NCBI RefSeq assembly: GCF_001426405.1
Contig: NZ_LMEP01000001.1
Location: 125,241-189,240, forward strand
DNA length: 64,000 nucleotides
Reading direction: 5' to 3'
DNA from: Streptomyces sp. Root1304
Lineage (GTDB): Bacteria > Actinomycetota > Actinomycetes > Streptomycetales > Streptomycetaceae
Below the pieces are notes generated by a model. That model ran no database searches and was not told where the DNA came from. It saw only the letters and a list, made by a program, of their open reading frames with translations. Positions 52,123 to 61,505 of this stretch are shown in pieces (positions within the stretch are counted from its first letter, which is position 1; every line of letters begins with the position of its first letter). The translations under genes were made by a program, and so were the position numbers.

Positions 52123-54491
52123 CGCTCCGCTCCTGGGCCCGCGACCTGGCGCTCGGCGCCCGGTTCGCGGTCACCGGCGGCCGCCCCGGCCTGCTCCGCA
52201 CCCTGCTCACCGCGACCGGCGTCGGCTTCGGCGTGGCCCTGCTGCTGCTCGCCGCCTCCTTCCCGAACATGCTCTTCCAGCGGGAGGTGCGCGAGTCGGT
52301 CCGCTCCGTCGACGGCAGCGCACAGGTCGACTCCCCCCGGCCCGACTCCTTTCTCCACCTCTCCCGGAACACGGTCTACCGCGACGACCTCGTCTCCGGG
52401 CTGCTGCTGCGCCCCGAGGGCGACGCGCCCGCGGTCCCGCCGGGCGCGACCGCGTTCCCCGGGCTCGGCGAGATGCTGGTCTCCCCGGCCCTGCGCGACC
52501 TGCTCGACTCCCCCGAGGGCGCCCTCCTCAAGGAGCGGCTCCCCTACAAGGTGACCGGGACGATCGGGCAGGAAGGGCTCATCGGCCCGGCCGAACTCCG
52601 GTACGTCGCCCACGTCGGCTTCCTCAACGAGGAGAACCTCGACGGGCGCGGCGTCCGCTACGGCTGGTCGGTGCCCGAGGAACCGATGAACGCCTTCCTC
52701 ATCCTGCTCGTCGTCGTCGCCTGCGTCGTCCTGCTCCTCCCCGTGCTCGTCTTCATCGCGACCGCCGTCCGCTTCGGCGGCGAGCAGCGCGACCGGCGGC
52801 TCGCCGCGCTCCGGCTGGTCGGCGCCGACACCGCGATGACCCGGCGGATCGCGGCCGGCGAATCGCTGGCGGGCGCGCTGCTCGGCCTCCTCGTGGGCCT
52901 CGGGCTCTTCGCGGTGGCCCGGCAGTTCGCCGGGGTCTTCACGATCTGGGACGTCAACGCCTTCCCCTCCGACGTCGTGCCGATGGCGGCGCTCGCCGCG
53001 CTCGCCCTCGCCTCCGTGCCGGTCGCCTCCGTCGTGGTCACCCTCTTCGCGCTGCGCGGGGTGGCGGTCGAGCCGCTCGGAGTCGTCCGGACCTCGCTGC
53101 CGCGCCGCCGCCGGCTGTGGTGGCGGCTGCTGCTCCTCGCGGGCGGCCTCGCCCTGCTCCTCCCGCTCATCGGCGACATCCACGTGGCCGACACCGGCAT
53201 CGACACCGTGACCGTCGCGACCGGTACGACCCTCTCCCTGATCGGCCTCACCACCCTCCTGCCGTGGCTCGTCGAAGCCGGGGTGAAGCGGCTGCACGCC
53301 GGTCCCGTGGCCTGGCAGCTCGCCGTCCGCAGACTCCAGCTGAGCAGCGGCACGGCGGCCCGCGCCGTCAGCGGCATCGTCGTCGCGGCGACCGGCGCCA
53401 TCGCGCTCCAGATGCTCTTCCAGGCGATGGAGAACGACTTCACGAGTGCCACCGGCGAGGACTCCACCCGCGCCCACATCATGTTCGGCGCCGACGCGGA
53501 CTCCGCGGCCGATGCCCGCGGGATGCTCGACCGCTTCGTGCGGACCGAGGGCGTCGCCGGCGCGGTCGGCGTCATCGAGTCACGGGTGTACCGGCCCGGC
53601 CCGCTGAAGAACGGCGAGGACTTCGCCCCCGCGGTCTCGCTCAGGGTCGGTGACTGCGCCTCCCTCAGGGAGTTCGCCACGCTGCCCTCCTGCACGGACG
53701 GCGATGCCTTCGTCCTCCTCTCGCACGGCAAGCAGGGCAACCCGGACGACTCCTTCGTCACCAGGACCGCGCGGCCCGGCGTCACGGTCGCCCTCCGCGA
53801 CCCGCATCCGCACCCGGACGCCCCGAAGCGCCCGGAGGGCGGTCCGCTGCCGAAGTGGCGGGTCCCCGCCGACGCCAAGGTCGTGGACTCCCGCCCGGAC
53901 CCGACCGGCATGTACCAGTACGGCGTCCTCGCCACCCCGAAGGCGATCGACGCGGCCCGGCTCGACGAGCCCGACGCGCACATCATGATCCGGCTCGACC
54001 CGGCGGTGCCGTACGCCTCCGACCACGTCTGGAACACGGCGGCGGCCATCGACCCGACGGCCTGGGTGCGCCCCGTGAAGGACACCGAGCGCGACGCGGC
54101 GTTCTCCAGCGTCCGCACCGGCATCCTGGTCGGCTCCACCCTGACGATGCTGCTCGTGGCGGCCTCGCTCCTGGTCACGACCCTGGAGCAGCTCAGGGAC
54201 CGCAAGCGGCTGCTCTCCTCGCTGATCGCCTTCGGTACCCGGCGCTCCACCCTGAGCTGGTCGGTGCTGTGGCAGACGGCGGTGCCGATCGTCGTCGGTC
54301 TCGTCCTCGCGGTGGCGGGCGGCCTCGGCCTCGGAGTGGTCCTGCTGAAGACGGGCGGTCAGCAGGTCCAGGACTGGTGGGTGTTCCTGCCCGTCGTCGG
54401 GATCGGCCTCGGGCTCATCGCGACGGTGACGCTGCTGAGCATGCCGGTCCTGTGGCGCCTGATGCGCGCGGACGGGCTGCGCACGGAGTAA
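52119..54491 (+). CDS. FtsX-like ABC permease
   Basis: 790 residues; ATGA overlap with the ATPase. Two FtsX cores: membrane segments near the N-terminus (TGVGFGVALLLLAAS), around 190-400 (LILLVVVACVVLLLPVLVFIA, GALLGLLVGLGLFAVA), and at the C-terminus (LVGSTLTMLLVAASLLVTTLEQ, VVGLVLAVAGGLGLGVVLL). Large extracytoplasmic loops lie between them. The size and double-FtsX layout are typical of BceB-like or actinobacterial antimicrobial-response permeases. Strong convergent terminator with oxyR. Confidence 0.88.
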   Translation: MTLRSWARDLALGARFAVTGGRPGLLRTLLTATGVGFGVALLLLAASFPNMLFQREVRESVRSVDGSAQVDSPRPDSFLHLSRNTVYRDDLVSGLLLRPEGDAPAVPPGATAFPGLGEMLVSPALRDLLDSPEGALLKERLPYKVTGTIGQEGLIGPAELRYVAHVGFLNEENLDGRGVRYGWSVPEEPMNAFLILLVVVACVVLLLPVLVFIATAVRFGGEQRDRRLAALRLVGADTAMTRRIAAGESLAGALLGLLVGLGLFAVARQFAGVFTIWDVNAFPSDVVPMAALAALALASVPVASVVVTLFALRGVAVEPLGVVRTSLPRRRRLWWRLLLLAGGLALLLPLIGDIHVADTGIDTVTVATGTTLSLIGLTTLLPWLVEAGVKRLHAGPVAWQLAVRRLQLSSGTAARAVSGIVVAATGAIALQMLFQAMENDFTSATGEDSTRAHIMFGADADSAADARGMLDRFVRTEGVAGAVGVIESRVYRPGPLKNGEDFAPAVSLRVGDCASLREFATLPSCTDGDAFVLLSHGKQGNPDDSFVTRTARPGVTVALRDPHPHPDAPKRPEGGPLPKWRVPADAKVVDSRPDPTGMYQYGVLATPKAIDAARLDEPDAHIMIRLDPAVPYASDHVWNTAAAIDPTAWVRPVKDTERDAAFSSVRTGILVGSTLTMLLVAASLLVTTLEQLRDRKRLLSSLIAFGTRRSTLSWSVLWQTAVPIVVGLVLAVAGGLGLGVVLLKTGGQQVQDWWVFLPVVGIGLGLIATVTLLSMPVLWRLMRADGLRTE

Positions 54492-54518
54492 CCCTCCGGG
54501 CGGATGTACGAGACGGGG

Positions 54519-54562
54519 GGGCGGCGGTTCCTGACACCGGGGGGTTTCAGGAACCGCCGCCC
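54519..54562. terminator. Bidirectional terminator overlapping oxyR 3' end
   Basis: A perfect 16-bp stem (54519-54534 with 54547-54562). The right arm is the last five codons and stop of oxyR, so the two convergent genes share one hairpin. Confidence 0.85.
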
Positions 54563-55521
54563 ACCACGCGTACCGGCAGACCGCTCATCGCGCCCCGCAG
54601 CTCCTCCGCCAGCTCCTCGAACTCGGCGTGCCGGGCGGCGCCCGTCCGCATCGCGAGGGCGATCCGGCGCGAGGGCGCCGGATCGGCGAAGAGCCCCGTC
54701 CACAGGGCGTGGTTGCGGGCCGTCTCGACCGTCACGGCGGTGCGCGGCAGCAAGGTCACCCCGAGCCCGCCGGCCACCAGCTGGACCAGGGTGGCGAGCC
54801 CGGCGGCGGTGGTGGTGACCTCGGCGCCCTCGCCGCGCCCCGCCTCCCGGCAGATGTCGAGTGCCTGGTCGCGCAGGCAGTGCCCCTCGTCGAGGAGGAG
54901 CAGCCGCAGCTCCCTGAGGGCCTCGCGGGGGATGTCCTCCCGGCCCGCGAGCGGATGCCCCTGCGGGGCTACCAGGACGAAGTCCTCGTCGAAGAGCGGG
55001 AGTTCGGTGACACCGGGCATGCCCAGCGGTACGGCGAGCAGCAGCAGGTCGAGCCGTCCGGCGCCGAGGCCCTCCAGGAGCGAGGAGGTCTGTTCCTCGT
55101 GGACCTGGAGGTCGAGGTCCGGGTAGCGCCGGTGGACCAGGCGCAGGACGGTCGGCAGCAGATAGGGCGCGACGGTGGGGATCACCCCGAGCCGCAGCAC
55201 CCCGGTGAAGGGCGCCTGGGCCGCCTCCGCCTCCTCCATCAGCTCCGCGACGGCGTCGAGGACCGTGCGCGTGCGGACCGCGAGCCGCTCCCCCGCGGGC
55301 GAGAGCAGTACCTTCCGGGTCGTACGCTCGAGGAGCTGGACACCGAGTGCCTCTTCGAGTGCCGAAACCGCGCCCGAGAGCGCGGGCTGGCTCATGCCGA
55401 TGGCCGCCGCCGCGTCGCGGAAGTGCAGATGCTCGGCGACCGCGGCAAAGGCCCTGAGCTGCGAGAGGCTCGGCTGTTTGCCTCGGTACGGGCTGTGCGG
55501 GGGACTGTACGGGGATGCCAC
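54547..55521 (-). CDS. oxyR: LysR-type peroxide sensor OxyR
   Basis: 324 residues from the GTG at 55521 (AAGG 9 nt upstream). LysR helix-turn-helix SQLRAFAAVAEHLHFRDAAAAIGMSQPALSGAVSALEEALG. The effector domain contains the redox pair in DEGHCLRDQALDIC, spaced as in E. coli OxyR Cys199/Cys208. It is divergent from ahpCD with 132 bp between the starts, the standard arrangement in Streptomyces, and should activate ahpCD after disulphide formation by peroxide. Confidence 0.93.
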   Translation of the reverse strand: MASPYSPPHSPYRGKQPSLSQLRAFAAVAEHLHFRDAAAAIGMSQPALSGAVSALEEALGVQLLERTTRKVLLSPAGERLAVRTRTVLDAVAELMEEAEAAQAPFTGVLRLGVIPTVAPYLLPTVLRLVHRRYPDLDLQVHEEQTSSLLEGLGAGRLDLLLLAVPLGMPGVTELPLFDEDFVLVAPQGHPLAGREDIPREALRELRLLLLDEGHCLRDQALDICREAGRGEGAEVTTTAAGLATLVQLVAGGLGVTLLPRTAVTVETARNHALWTGLFADPAPSRRIALAMRTGAARHAEFEELAEELRGAMSGLPVRVVGGGS

Positions 55522-55653
55522 TGATAACCACCTTCGATCAACACGAACCACTCTAGCTATTTCACTGATCAATGCACTCCGTGCCATGCTGTGAGCCGTC
55601 CAACCCTCACGGAAGACCCCAAAAGGGACCCTTCCTGCCTGCAAGGAGAGCGC
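55522..55653. promoter_or_regulatory. oxyR-ahpC divergent control region
   Basis: An AT-rich 132-bp spacer. It contains CTAGCTATTTCACTGATCAAT with ATC/GAT half-sites suited to a LysR protein. A weak ahpC promoter could be TTCACT (55561) with CATGCT (55585), 18 nt apart. OxyR binding is inferred from the arrangement. Confidence 0.5.
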
Positions 55654-56208
55654 GTGCTCACTGTCGGTGACAAGTTCCCCACCTACGACCTGACCGCCTG
55701 CGTGTCGCTGGAGAGCGGCAAGGAGTTCGCGCAGATCGACCACAAGGCCTACGAGGGCAAGTGGCGCGTGGTGTTCTTCTGGCCGAAGGACTTCACCTTC
55801 GTCTGCCCCACCGAGATCGCCGCGTTCGGCAAGCTGAACGACGAGTTCGCGGACCGCGACGCCCAGATCCTCGGCGTCTCCGGCGACTCCGAGTTCGTGC
55901 ACCACGCCTGGCGCAAGGACCACGCCGACCTGCGTGACCTGCCCTTCCCGATGCTCGCCGACTCGAAGCACGAGCTCATGCGCGACTGCGGCGTCGAGGG
56001 CGAGGACGGCTTCGCCCAGCGCGCCGTCTTCATCGTGGACCCGAACAACGAGATCCAGTTCACCATGGTGACCGCCGGCTCCGTCGGCCGTAACCCCAAG
56101 GAGGTCCTGCGGGTCCTCGACGCCCTGCAGACCGACGAGCTGTGCCCGTGCAACTGGAACAAGGGCGAGGGCACCCTCGACGCCGCCGCCCTCCTGTCGG
56201 GCGAGTGA
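55654..56208 (+). CDS. ahpC: Alkyl hydroperoxide reductase subunit C (peroxiredoxin)
   Basis: 184 residues from the GTG at 55654 (AAGGAGAG ribosome site). Peroxidatic Cys in DFTFVCPTE and resolving Cys region LCPCNWNKGEG, the actinobacterial AhpC type recycled by AhpD. It reduces organic peroxides and H2O2 in the cytoplasm. Followed after 6 nt by ahpD and divergent from oxyR. Confidence 0.96.
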   Translation: MLTVGDKFPTYDLTACVSLESGKEFAQIDHKAYEGKWRVVFFWPKDFTFVCPTEIAAFGKLNDEFADRDAQILGVSGDSEFVHHAWRKDHADLRDLPFPMLADSKHELMRDCGVEGEDGFAQRAVFIVDPNNEIQFTMVTAGSVGRNPKEVLRVLDALQTDELCPCNWNKGEGTLDAAALLSGE

Positions 56209-56214
56209 TCTGAC

Positions 56215-56751
56215 ATGGCTCTCGACGAACTCAAGTCCGCCATACCGGACTTCGCCAAGGACCTGAAGCTGAACCTCGGTTCGGTCATCGGCAACAGCGA
56301 GCTGCCGCAGCAGCAGCTCTGGGGCACCGTCCTGGCCTGCGCGATCGCCTCGCGCTCGCCGAAGGTGCTCCGGGAGCTGGAGCCCGAGGCCCAGGCGAAC
56401 CTGAAGCCCGAGGCGTACCAGGCGGCCAAGTCCGCCGCCGCGATCATGGCGATGAACAACGTCTTCTACCGGACCCGGCACCTGCTGTCGGACCCCGAGT
56501 ACGGGACGCTGCGCGCCGGTCTGCGGATGAACGTCATCGGCAACCCGGGCGTCGAGAAGGTCGACTTCGAGCTGTGGTCGCTGGCCGTCTCCGCGATCAA
56601 CGGCTGCGGCCAGTGCCTGGACTCGCACGAGCAGGTCCTGCGCCAGGCCGGTGTCGACCGTGCCACGATCCAGGAGGCCGTGAAGATCGCCGCGGTGATC
56701 CAGGCGGTCGGCGTCACGCTCGACGCGGAAGCGGTGCTCGCCGCCGAGTAG
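56215..56751 (+). CDS. ahpD: Alkyl hydroperoxide reductase AhpD
   Basis: 178 residues from the ATG at 56215. The CxxC centre with its partner acid/His is in [11 protein letters not shown], in a helical carboxymuconolactone-decarboxylase-like fold. As known for mycobacteria, AhpD passes electrons from lipoamide/dihydrolipoyl proteins to AhpC. It forms an operon with ahpC and ends at a strong hairpin. Confidence 0.96.
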   Translation: MALDELKSAIPDFAKDLKLNLGSVIGNSELPQQQLWGTVLACAIASRSPKVLRELEPEAQANLKPEAYQAAKSAAAIMAMNNVFYRTRHLLSDPEYGTLRAGLRMNVIGNPGVEKVDFELWSLAVSAINGCGQCLDSHEQVLRQAGVDRATIQEAVKIAAVIQAVGVTLDAEAVLAAE

Positions 56752-56768
56752 GCGGAGCCGTACGAGAT

Positions 56769-56797
56769 GGGCCCCGGGGCTGTGCGCCCCGGGGCCC
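56769..56797. terminator. Bidirectional terminator after ahpD
   Basis: A perfect 12-bp stem (56769-56780 with 56786-56797) and 5-nt loop, then TTCC. Confidence 0.85.
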
Positions 56798-56802
56798 TTC
56801 CG

Positions 56803-57486
56803 TCATTTCCTGAGCGCTTCCATCAGGCTCAGCACGTCCTGGGACATGGGGACCTCGATCCCGGAGAGGTCGACCGGCGCCTTGGGCTCGACCATGGTCC
56901 CGTCCGGGCCGCTGTTGTACTGCCGGTACAGGGACAGCCCTATCTCGATCTGGCCGTCGAGGACGCTGAGCTCCCCGCCCTCTCCCGAACGGTCGTCGAA
57001 GAAGGCCTGCTCCCCGATCCCGTCGATCGGCTTGTTGAGGGAGGCGTACTTGGCCTTCGCCGCGAACTCCGGGCCGGGGTCGACCTCCTTGTGGATCGCG
57101 TACGTGAGGGTGAGGCTGTACCCGTTCTCCGGGGACCCGAAGGTCATCGAGCAGAACGACTGGTGCAGGGCCGGGTCGTCCATCTCGGGCCCGACGCCGT
57201 CCTCGCTCCGCTCGCCCAGGATGCCGGTGAGCGCCTTCAGCTTCGCCGTACCGCAGAGGTTCTCCACCTGCCGGTAGCCGCGCATGTCCGGCCCCGGCTC
57301 CGCCCGCTGCCCGTACGCGTAGAGCCCGCCGCCCCAGACCGCCGAGGCCAGCACCGCTCCGCCGAGCGCCCACAGCCAGGGGCGGCGGGTGCCGGGCGGC
57401 CGGGGCGGGCGGGGTGCCCGCTCCTCCGTCAGCACCTCGGCGGCGTCGAAGCCGGTCCCTCCGTCGAGCTCCGGCTCCGATATCAC
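56803..57486 (-). CDS. Single-pass membrane protein of unknown function
   Basis: 227 residues from the GTG at 57486 (GGAG 5 nt upstream). A Pro/Arg-rich cytoplasmic head and one membrane helix (WLWALGGAVLASAVWGGGLYAYG) are followed by an extracytoplasmic domain with two cysteines (VENLCGTAKL, HQSFCSMTF) and a DUF3558-like general pattern. No family recognised with confidence. Its start shares GTGA with the stop of the AI-2E-family permease gene, so the two are translationally coupled. Confidence 0.6.
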   Translation of the reverse strand: MISEPELDGGTGFDAAEVLTEERAPRPPRPPGTRRPWLWALGGAVLASAVWGGGLYAYGQRAEPGPDMRGYRQVENLCGTAKLKALTGILGERSEDGVGPEMDDPALHQSFCSMTFGSPENGYSLTLTYAIHKEVDPGPEFAAKAKYASLNKPIDGIGEQAFFDDRSGEGGELSVLDGQIEIGLSLYRQYNSGPDGTMVEPKAPVDLSGIEVPMSQDVLSLMEALRK

Positions 57487-58970
57487 TTGCTCTCCGCCTT
57501 CGCCGCGAGGGTGCCGGGCGCCGGGGTCGGCGCCACCTCGAACGCGGTCGCCCCGCGCGGCTCCGGCGTGCTGCGCAGCGCCTGTTCCGTGCTGTACGCC
57601 CGCAGATAACCGACCACCGTGTTGGCGACGGCGACCAGCGGGACCGCGACCACGGCGCCCCCGATGCCGGCGGTCAGACCGCCGGCCGCGACCGCGAGGA
57701 CGACGGCCAGCGGGTGGACCCGTACCGCCCGGCCGAGGATGAACGGCTGGAGCACATGGCCCTCGATCTGCTGGACCGCGAGGACGACGACGATCACCAT
57801 CAGGGCCGTGAACGGCCCGTTGGTGACCAGGGCGACGACGACCGCGAGGGCGCCGGAGACGACGGCGCCGACCAGCGGGATGAAGGCGAAGAGGAAGATG
57901 AAGACGGCGAGCGGCACGGCCATCGGCACGTCGAGGAACCAGAGTCCGAGACCGATGAACACCGCGTCGATGAGGGCGACGAGCACCGTGCCGCGCACAT
58001 AGGCGGTGAGGGTGCGCCAGGCGCGCGGTCCCGCTCCGGCCACCCCGGGCCGGGCCTGGGCGGGCACCAGCTTGAGCGTCCACTCCCAGACCTTCTTCCC
58101 GTCGTACAGCAGGAAGAGGGTCGAGAACATGGCGAGCAGCATGCCGGTCATCGCCTCGACGATCACGGTCACGCCCTGGAGTCCGGCGGAGGTGATCTGC
58201 TCGGCGTTGGAGCCGATCGTGTCGCTGAGGTTCTTGGCGATGTCGTTGATCTGGCGCTCGGTCACGTGGAACGGGCTGTCCAGGAGCCAGCGCTTGAGCT
58301 CCTCGATGCCGTCCCTGACCCGGTCGGTCAGGTTGTCGATGTTGTCCATCACCTGCCAGACCACGAACCAGCCGACCAGTCCCATCACCACGAAGCCGGA
58401 GACGGCGGTGATGGCGGTGGCGAGCCCGCGCGGCAGGCCCTTTCTGCGCAGCATGGCGACGGTGGGCTGGAGCAGGGCGGTGACGAGGAGGGCGGCGACG
58501 AAGGCGAGCACGACCAGCTGGACGGAGCTGATCACCTTCATCAGCACCCAGACCGTGCCGGCGAAGACGAGGAGGCGCCAGCTCGCCTCCGCGGCGACCC
58601 GCATGCCCCAGGGGATCGCGGCGACGGGGTCGGGCCGGGCGGCGACCGCCGGGGCGTACGAGGGGGGCGCGGGCACGGAGCGGCCCGACTCGGCGGTCGC
58701 GACGGCCGTCGCCCCGGGGAGGGGGGCGGCGGTGTCCAAGTCCGTGCCGGGACCGGCGGCCGCCGTGCTCCGGTCGGTTCCGTCGACGGACGCCGTACGG
58801 GTCTCCCCGGGGCGGGCGGCCCCGGGCGACGGGGTGTCGTGCGGCAGCGCCGGGTACGGCGGGCCGAGCGGGTCTTCCCGTTCCGCCTCGGCCCGGCGCT
58901 CGTCGAGCCGTTCGCCCATGCGGCTCAGGCTCTCGCCCAGCCGTCCCAGCCACCCTGGCACTCTCGACAT
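57483..58970 (-). CDS. AI-2E/PerM-family permease
   Basis: 495 residues from the ATG at 58970, where GAGG is 6 nt upstream (ATG 58982 is less well placed). A charged Pro/Ala-rich head of about 150 residues precedes eight predicted membrane segments. The family-typical loop GPRAWRTLTAYVRGTVLVALIDAVFIGLG and segment VPLAVFIFLFAFIPLVGAVVSG are clear, then QQIEGHVLQPFILGRAVRVHPLAV. The superfamily includes exporters of autoinducer-2 and Na+/H+ antiporters; the substrate here is unknown. Coupled to the following single-pass protein. Confidence 0.85.
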   Translation of the reverse strand: MSRVPGWLGRLGESLSRMGERLDERRAEAEREDPLGPPYPALPHDTPSPGAARPGETRTASVDGTDRSTAAAGPGTDLDTAAPLPGATAVATAESGRSVPAPPSYAPAVAARPDPVAAIPWGMRVAAEASWRLLVFAGTVWVLMKVISSVQLVVLAFVAALLVTALLQPTVAMLRRKGLPRGLATAITAVSGFVVMGLVGWFVVWQVMDNIDNLTDRVRDGIEELKRWLLDSPFHVTERQINDIAKNLSDTIGSNAEQITSAGLQGVTVIVEAMTGMLLAMFSTLFLLYDGKKVWEWTLKLVPAQARPGVAGAGPRAWRTLTAYVRGTVLVALIDAVFIGLGLWFLDVPMAVPLAVFIFLFAFIPLVGAVVSGALAVVVALVTNGPFTALMVIVVVLAVQQIEGHVLQPFILGRAVRVHPLAVVLAVAAGGLTAGIGGAVVAVPLVAVANTVVGYLRAYSTEQALRSTPEPRGATAFEVAPTPAPGTLAAKAESK

Positions 58971-59045
58971 CTCTTTCCTCATCCCCCCGCCGACTCCGTT
59001 CCGCCGGCTCCCCCGGAGGCCGTGGACCTCCGAAAATACACGCAA

Positions 59046-59078
59046 GAAGCCCCTCACCGTAGGACGGCGAGGGGCTTC
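59046..59078 (-). terminator. Terminator of lytic-transglycosylase-like gene
   Basis: A 15-bp stem with one mismatch (59046-59060 with 59064-59078), 3-nt loop. Confidence 0.8.
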
Positions 59079-59100
59079 CGAAGGTTGAGCGCGGCCGGTA

Positions 59101-59802
59101 CTAGTACCAGCGGTTGGCCTGCCAGAACGTCCAGGCGCCACAGGGGCTCCCGTACCTGGAATCCATGTAGTTGAGGCCCCACTTGATCTGGGTGGCCGGG
59201 TTGGTCTGCCAGTCGGCGCCCGCCGACGACATCTTGCTGCCCGGCAGGGCCTGCACGAGTCCGTAGGCGCCCGAGCCCTGGTTGACCGCGAGGTAGTTCC
59301 AGGTCGACTCGTGGTTCACGATGTTGCTGAAGCACTGGAACTGCGAGGCCGGGACCATCTGGCGGGCGATCGCCTTGACCTCGGCGACCGTGTAGGAGCC
59401 CTGCGCGGAGAAGGACGACGCGTCGCGGACCGAGTCGCGGCTCGCGCGCTCCTCGGCCTCCTTGCGCTCCTTCTCGGCCTTGGCCGCCTTGTCGGCCGCC
59501 TCCTTCTTGGCCTCGGCGTCCTTCGCCGCGCGAAGACGTGCCGATTCCTCGGCGGACTTCTTGGCGGCGGAGTCCGCGGCGGCGGCCTGGACATCGGCCT
59601 GTTCCGCGAGGGACGAGACCTGTACCTGGGCCTGCTCGCCCGCGGGAATGTCCGCGAGCAGCGTGGTGTCGGCCGCGGTGGCCTCGAAGTTGTCGTCCGA
59701 GGGCTGAGCGGCGTTACCCGACGCAACGCCCACGACGGCGCCGACGGTGGTGACCGCAGTGGCCGAAGCCACCGCGAATCCCCGGACCGAGATCCGGCTC
59801 AC
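59101..59802 (-). CDS. Secreted transglycosylase-SLT-like protein with coiled coil
   Basis: 233 residues from the GTG at 59802, whose GAAGGA site is 6 nt upstream (ATG 59820 is an in-frame alternative inside that site). A signal peptide (about 1-33, GNAA), a Gln/Ala segment and a long Ala/Lys/Glu coiled coil (about 75-125) come first. The C-terminal lysozyme-like domain reads FQCFSNIVNHESTWNYLAVNQGSGAYGLVQALPGSKMSSAG...QIKWGLNYMDSRYG, with the catalytic Glu in NHESTW. It should cleave or remodel peptidoglycan in the wall. Preceded by a long, unexplained leader region. Confidence 0.85.
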   Translation of the reverse strand: MSRISVRGFAVASATAVTTVGAVVGVASGNAAQPSDDNFEATAADTTLLADIPAGEQAQVQVSSLAEQADVQAAAADSAAKKSAEESARLRAAKDAEAKKEAADKAAKAEKERKEAEERASRDSVRDASSFSAQGSYTVAEVKAIARQMVPASQFQCFSNIVNHESTWNYLAVNQGSGAYGLVQALPGSKMSSAGADWQTNPATQIKWGLNYMDSRYGSPCGAWTFWQANRWY

Positions 59803-60179
59803 ACGGTTTCCTTCCAGCATCGCTCGCACAGGTGACCACGCGGGCGAAATCGTGCCCCTGGCACTGGTCTCCGACATACGGGGTCACAGGAGACACGGGC
59901 CCGTGGTGCTGTGGGCGGCATACGGCGGACGGTTGTTGAGTTGTGTGGTGCTGGTGCGCCCAGAAGGTGCACGGGTGCCGTATGCGGGGCCTGACGGAAG
60001 CAAGACTTTGCCGGACCGCCACGCCGCAAGGCAATTCCATCCTGCGTGTGAAAGCTCACACCCCGGCAGGGGCAGGTGTTTTGGAAGATACGGCGGACAG
60101 CGCGGCGCCGCCCGGCTAGGCTCGTCGGCTTTGCCGGGCGGCGCCAACTTCCGTACGCGCACAGAAGGGTACGAAAGGG
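59803..60179. other. Long spacer upstream of transglycosylase gene
   Basis: 377 nt without a convincing gene. The part near 60104-60145 is a terminator for the PhoH gene. The remaining 300 nt upstream of the wall hydrolase contain several short hairpins and could be a structured leader. It does not match the c-di-AMP riboswitch core that I know. Confidence 0.45.
60104..60145 (-). terminator. Terminator of PhoH gene
   Basis: A perfect 13-bp stem (60104-60116 with 60133-60145), 16-nt loop, 35 nt after the stop. Confidence 0.75.
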
Positions 60180-61505
60180 TCAGATCTGACCGTCCTCCAG
60201 CATCTCCGTCACGAGCGCGGCGATCTGCGAGCGCTCGGAACGGGTGAGCGTGACGTGCGCGAAGAGCGGATGCCCCTTCAGCTTCTCGACCACGGCGACG
60301 ACTCCGTCGTACCGGCCGACCCTGAGGTTGTCCCGCTGGGCGACGTCATGGGTCAGCACGACCCGCGAATTCGCCCCGATACGGGACAGAACGGTCAACA
60401 GGACGTTCCGCTCCAGGGACTGGGCCTCGTCCACGATGACGAACGCGTCGTGCAGCGAACGCCCGCGGATGTGGGTGAGCGGCAGGACCTCCAGCATCCC
60501 GCGGCCGAGCACCTCCTCGATCACCTCACGGCTGGCCACCGAGGACAGCGTGTCGAAGACCGCCTGCGCCCACGGGCTCATCTTCTCGGACTCGCTGCCC
60601 GGCAGGTACCCGAGCTCCTGGCCGCCGACCGCGTACAGCGGACGGAAGACCATCACCTTCTGGTGCTGACGGCGCTCCAGGACCGCCTCCAGGCCCGCGC
60701 AGAGGGCCAGCGCGGACTTGCCGGTGCCGGCCCGGCCGCCCATCGAGATGATGCCGACCTCCGGGTCGAGGAGCAGATCGAGCGCGATCCGCTGCTCGGC
60801 GCTGCGGCCGCGGAGCCCGAAGGCCTCCCGGTCACCGCGGACCAGTCGTACGTTCCCGTCGGCGGTGACCCGGCCGAGCGCCTTGCCGCGCTCGGACTGG
60901 AGCACCAGTCCGGTGTGGACCGGGAGCTCGGCGGCCTCCGGCACGTACACCGACTCCTGGTCGAAGAGCAGGTCCACCTGCTCGCCGGAGAGCGCCAGAT
61001 CGGTCATCCCGGTCCAGCCGTTGGCGTCCGTGATGGCCAGCTCGGCCCGGTACTCCTCGGCGAGGAGACCGACCGAGGAGGCCTTGATGCGCAGCGGCAG
61101 GTCCTTGGAGACGACGGTGACGTCGTACCCCTCGGCCTGGAGGTTCCGCGCGACGGCGAGGATCCGTGAGTCGTTGTCCCCCAACCTGTAGCCGGCGGGC
61201 AGGACGCCGGGGTCGGAATGGTTGAGTTCGACACGCAGGGTGCCGCCCAGGTCCCCGATGGGGAGCGGGGCGTCCAGGCGCCCGTACCGGACCCGGAAGT
61301 CGTCCAGGAGGCGCAGGGCCTGCCGGGCGAAGTAACCGAGCTCCGGATGGTGCCGCTTGGCCTCCAGTTCCGTCACGACCACGATCGGGAGCACGACCTC
61401 GTGCTCCTCGAACCGTGACATGGCGTTGGGGTCGGCCAGCAGGACGCTGGTGTCGAGAACATAGGTGCGCCGGTCGGAAAGGCGGCGCTTCGTGCTTGTC
61501 ACCAC
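60180..61505 (-). CDS. PIN-PhoH fusion protein (PhoH2 type)
   Basis: 441 residues from the GTG at 61505 (a second GTG follows immediately). N-terminal PIN nuclease domain with acidic residues in [19 protein letters not shown] and [12 protein letters not shown]. The C-terminal PhoH ATPase/helicase has Walker [12 protein letters not shown], Walker [13 protein letters not shown] and an arginine-finger region. This is the PhoH2 class, shown in mycobacteria to unwind and cleave RNA. No antitoxin-like phoAT gene is upstream; the next gene up is a cis-prenyltransferase 315 nt away. Confidence 0.92.
   Translation of the reverse strand: MVTSTKRRLSDRRTYVLDTSVLLADPNAMSRFEEHEVVLPIVVVTELEAKRHHPELGYFARQALRLLDDFRVRYGRLDAPLPIGDLGGTLRVELNHSDPGVLPAGYRLGDNDSRILAVARNLQAEGYDVTVVSKDLPLRIKASSVGLLAEEYRAELAITDANGWTGMTDLALSGEQVDLLFDQESVYVPEAAELPVHTGLVLQSERGKALGRVTADGNVRLVRGDREAFGLRGRSAEQRIALDLLLDPEVGIISMGGRAGTGKSALALCAGLEAVLERRQHQKVMVFRPLYAVGGQELGYLPGSESEKMSPWAQAVFDTLSSVASREVIEEVLGRGMLEVLPLTHIRGRSLHDAFVIVDEAQSLERNVLLTVLSRIGANSRVVLTHDVAQRDNLRVGRYDGVVAVVEKLKGHPLFAHVTLTRSERSQIAALVTEMLEDGQI

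Noticed and set aside
59803..60179. c-di-AMP (ydaO-type) riboswitch before the transglycosylase-like gene
   Set aside because: The conserved core segments I know from rpf leaders are not recognisable on the minus strand here.
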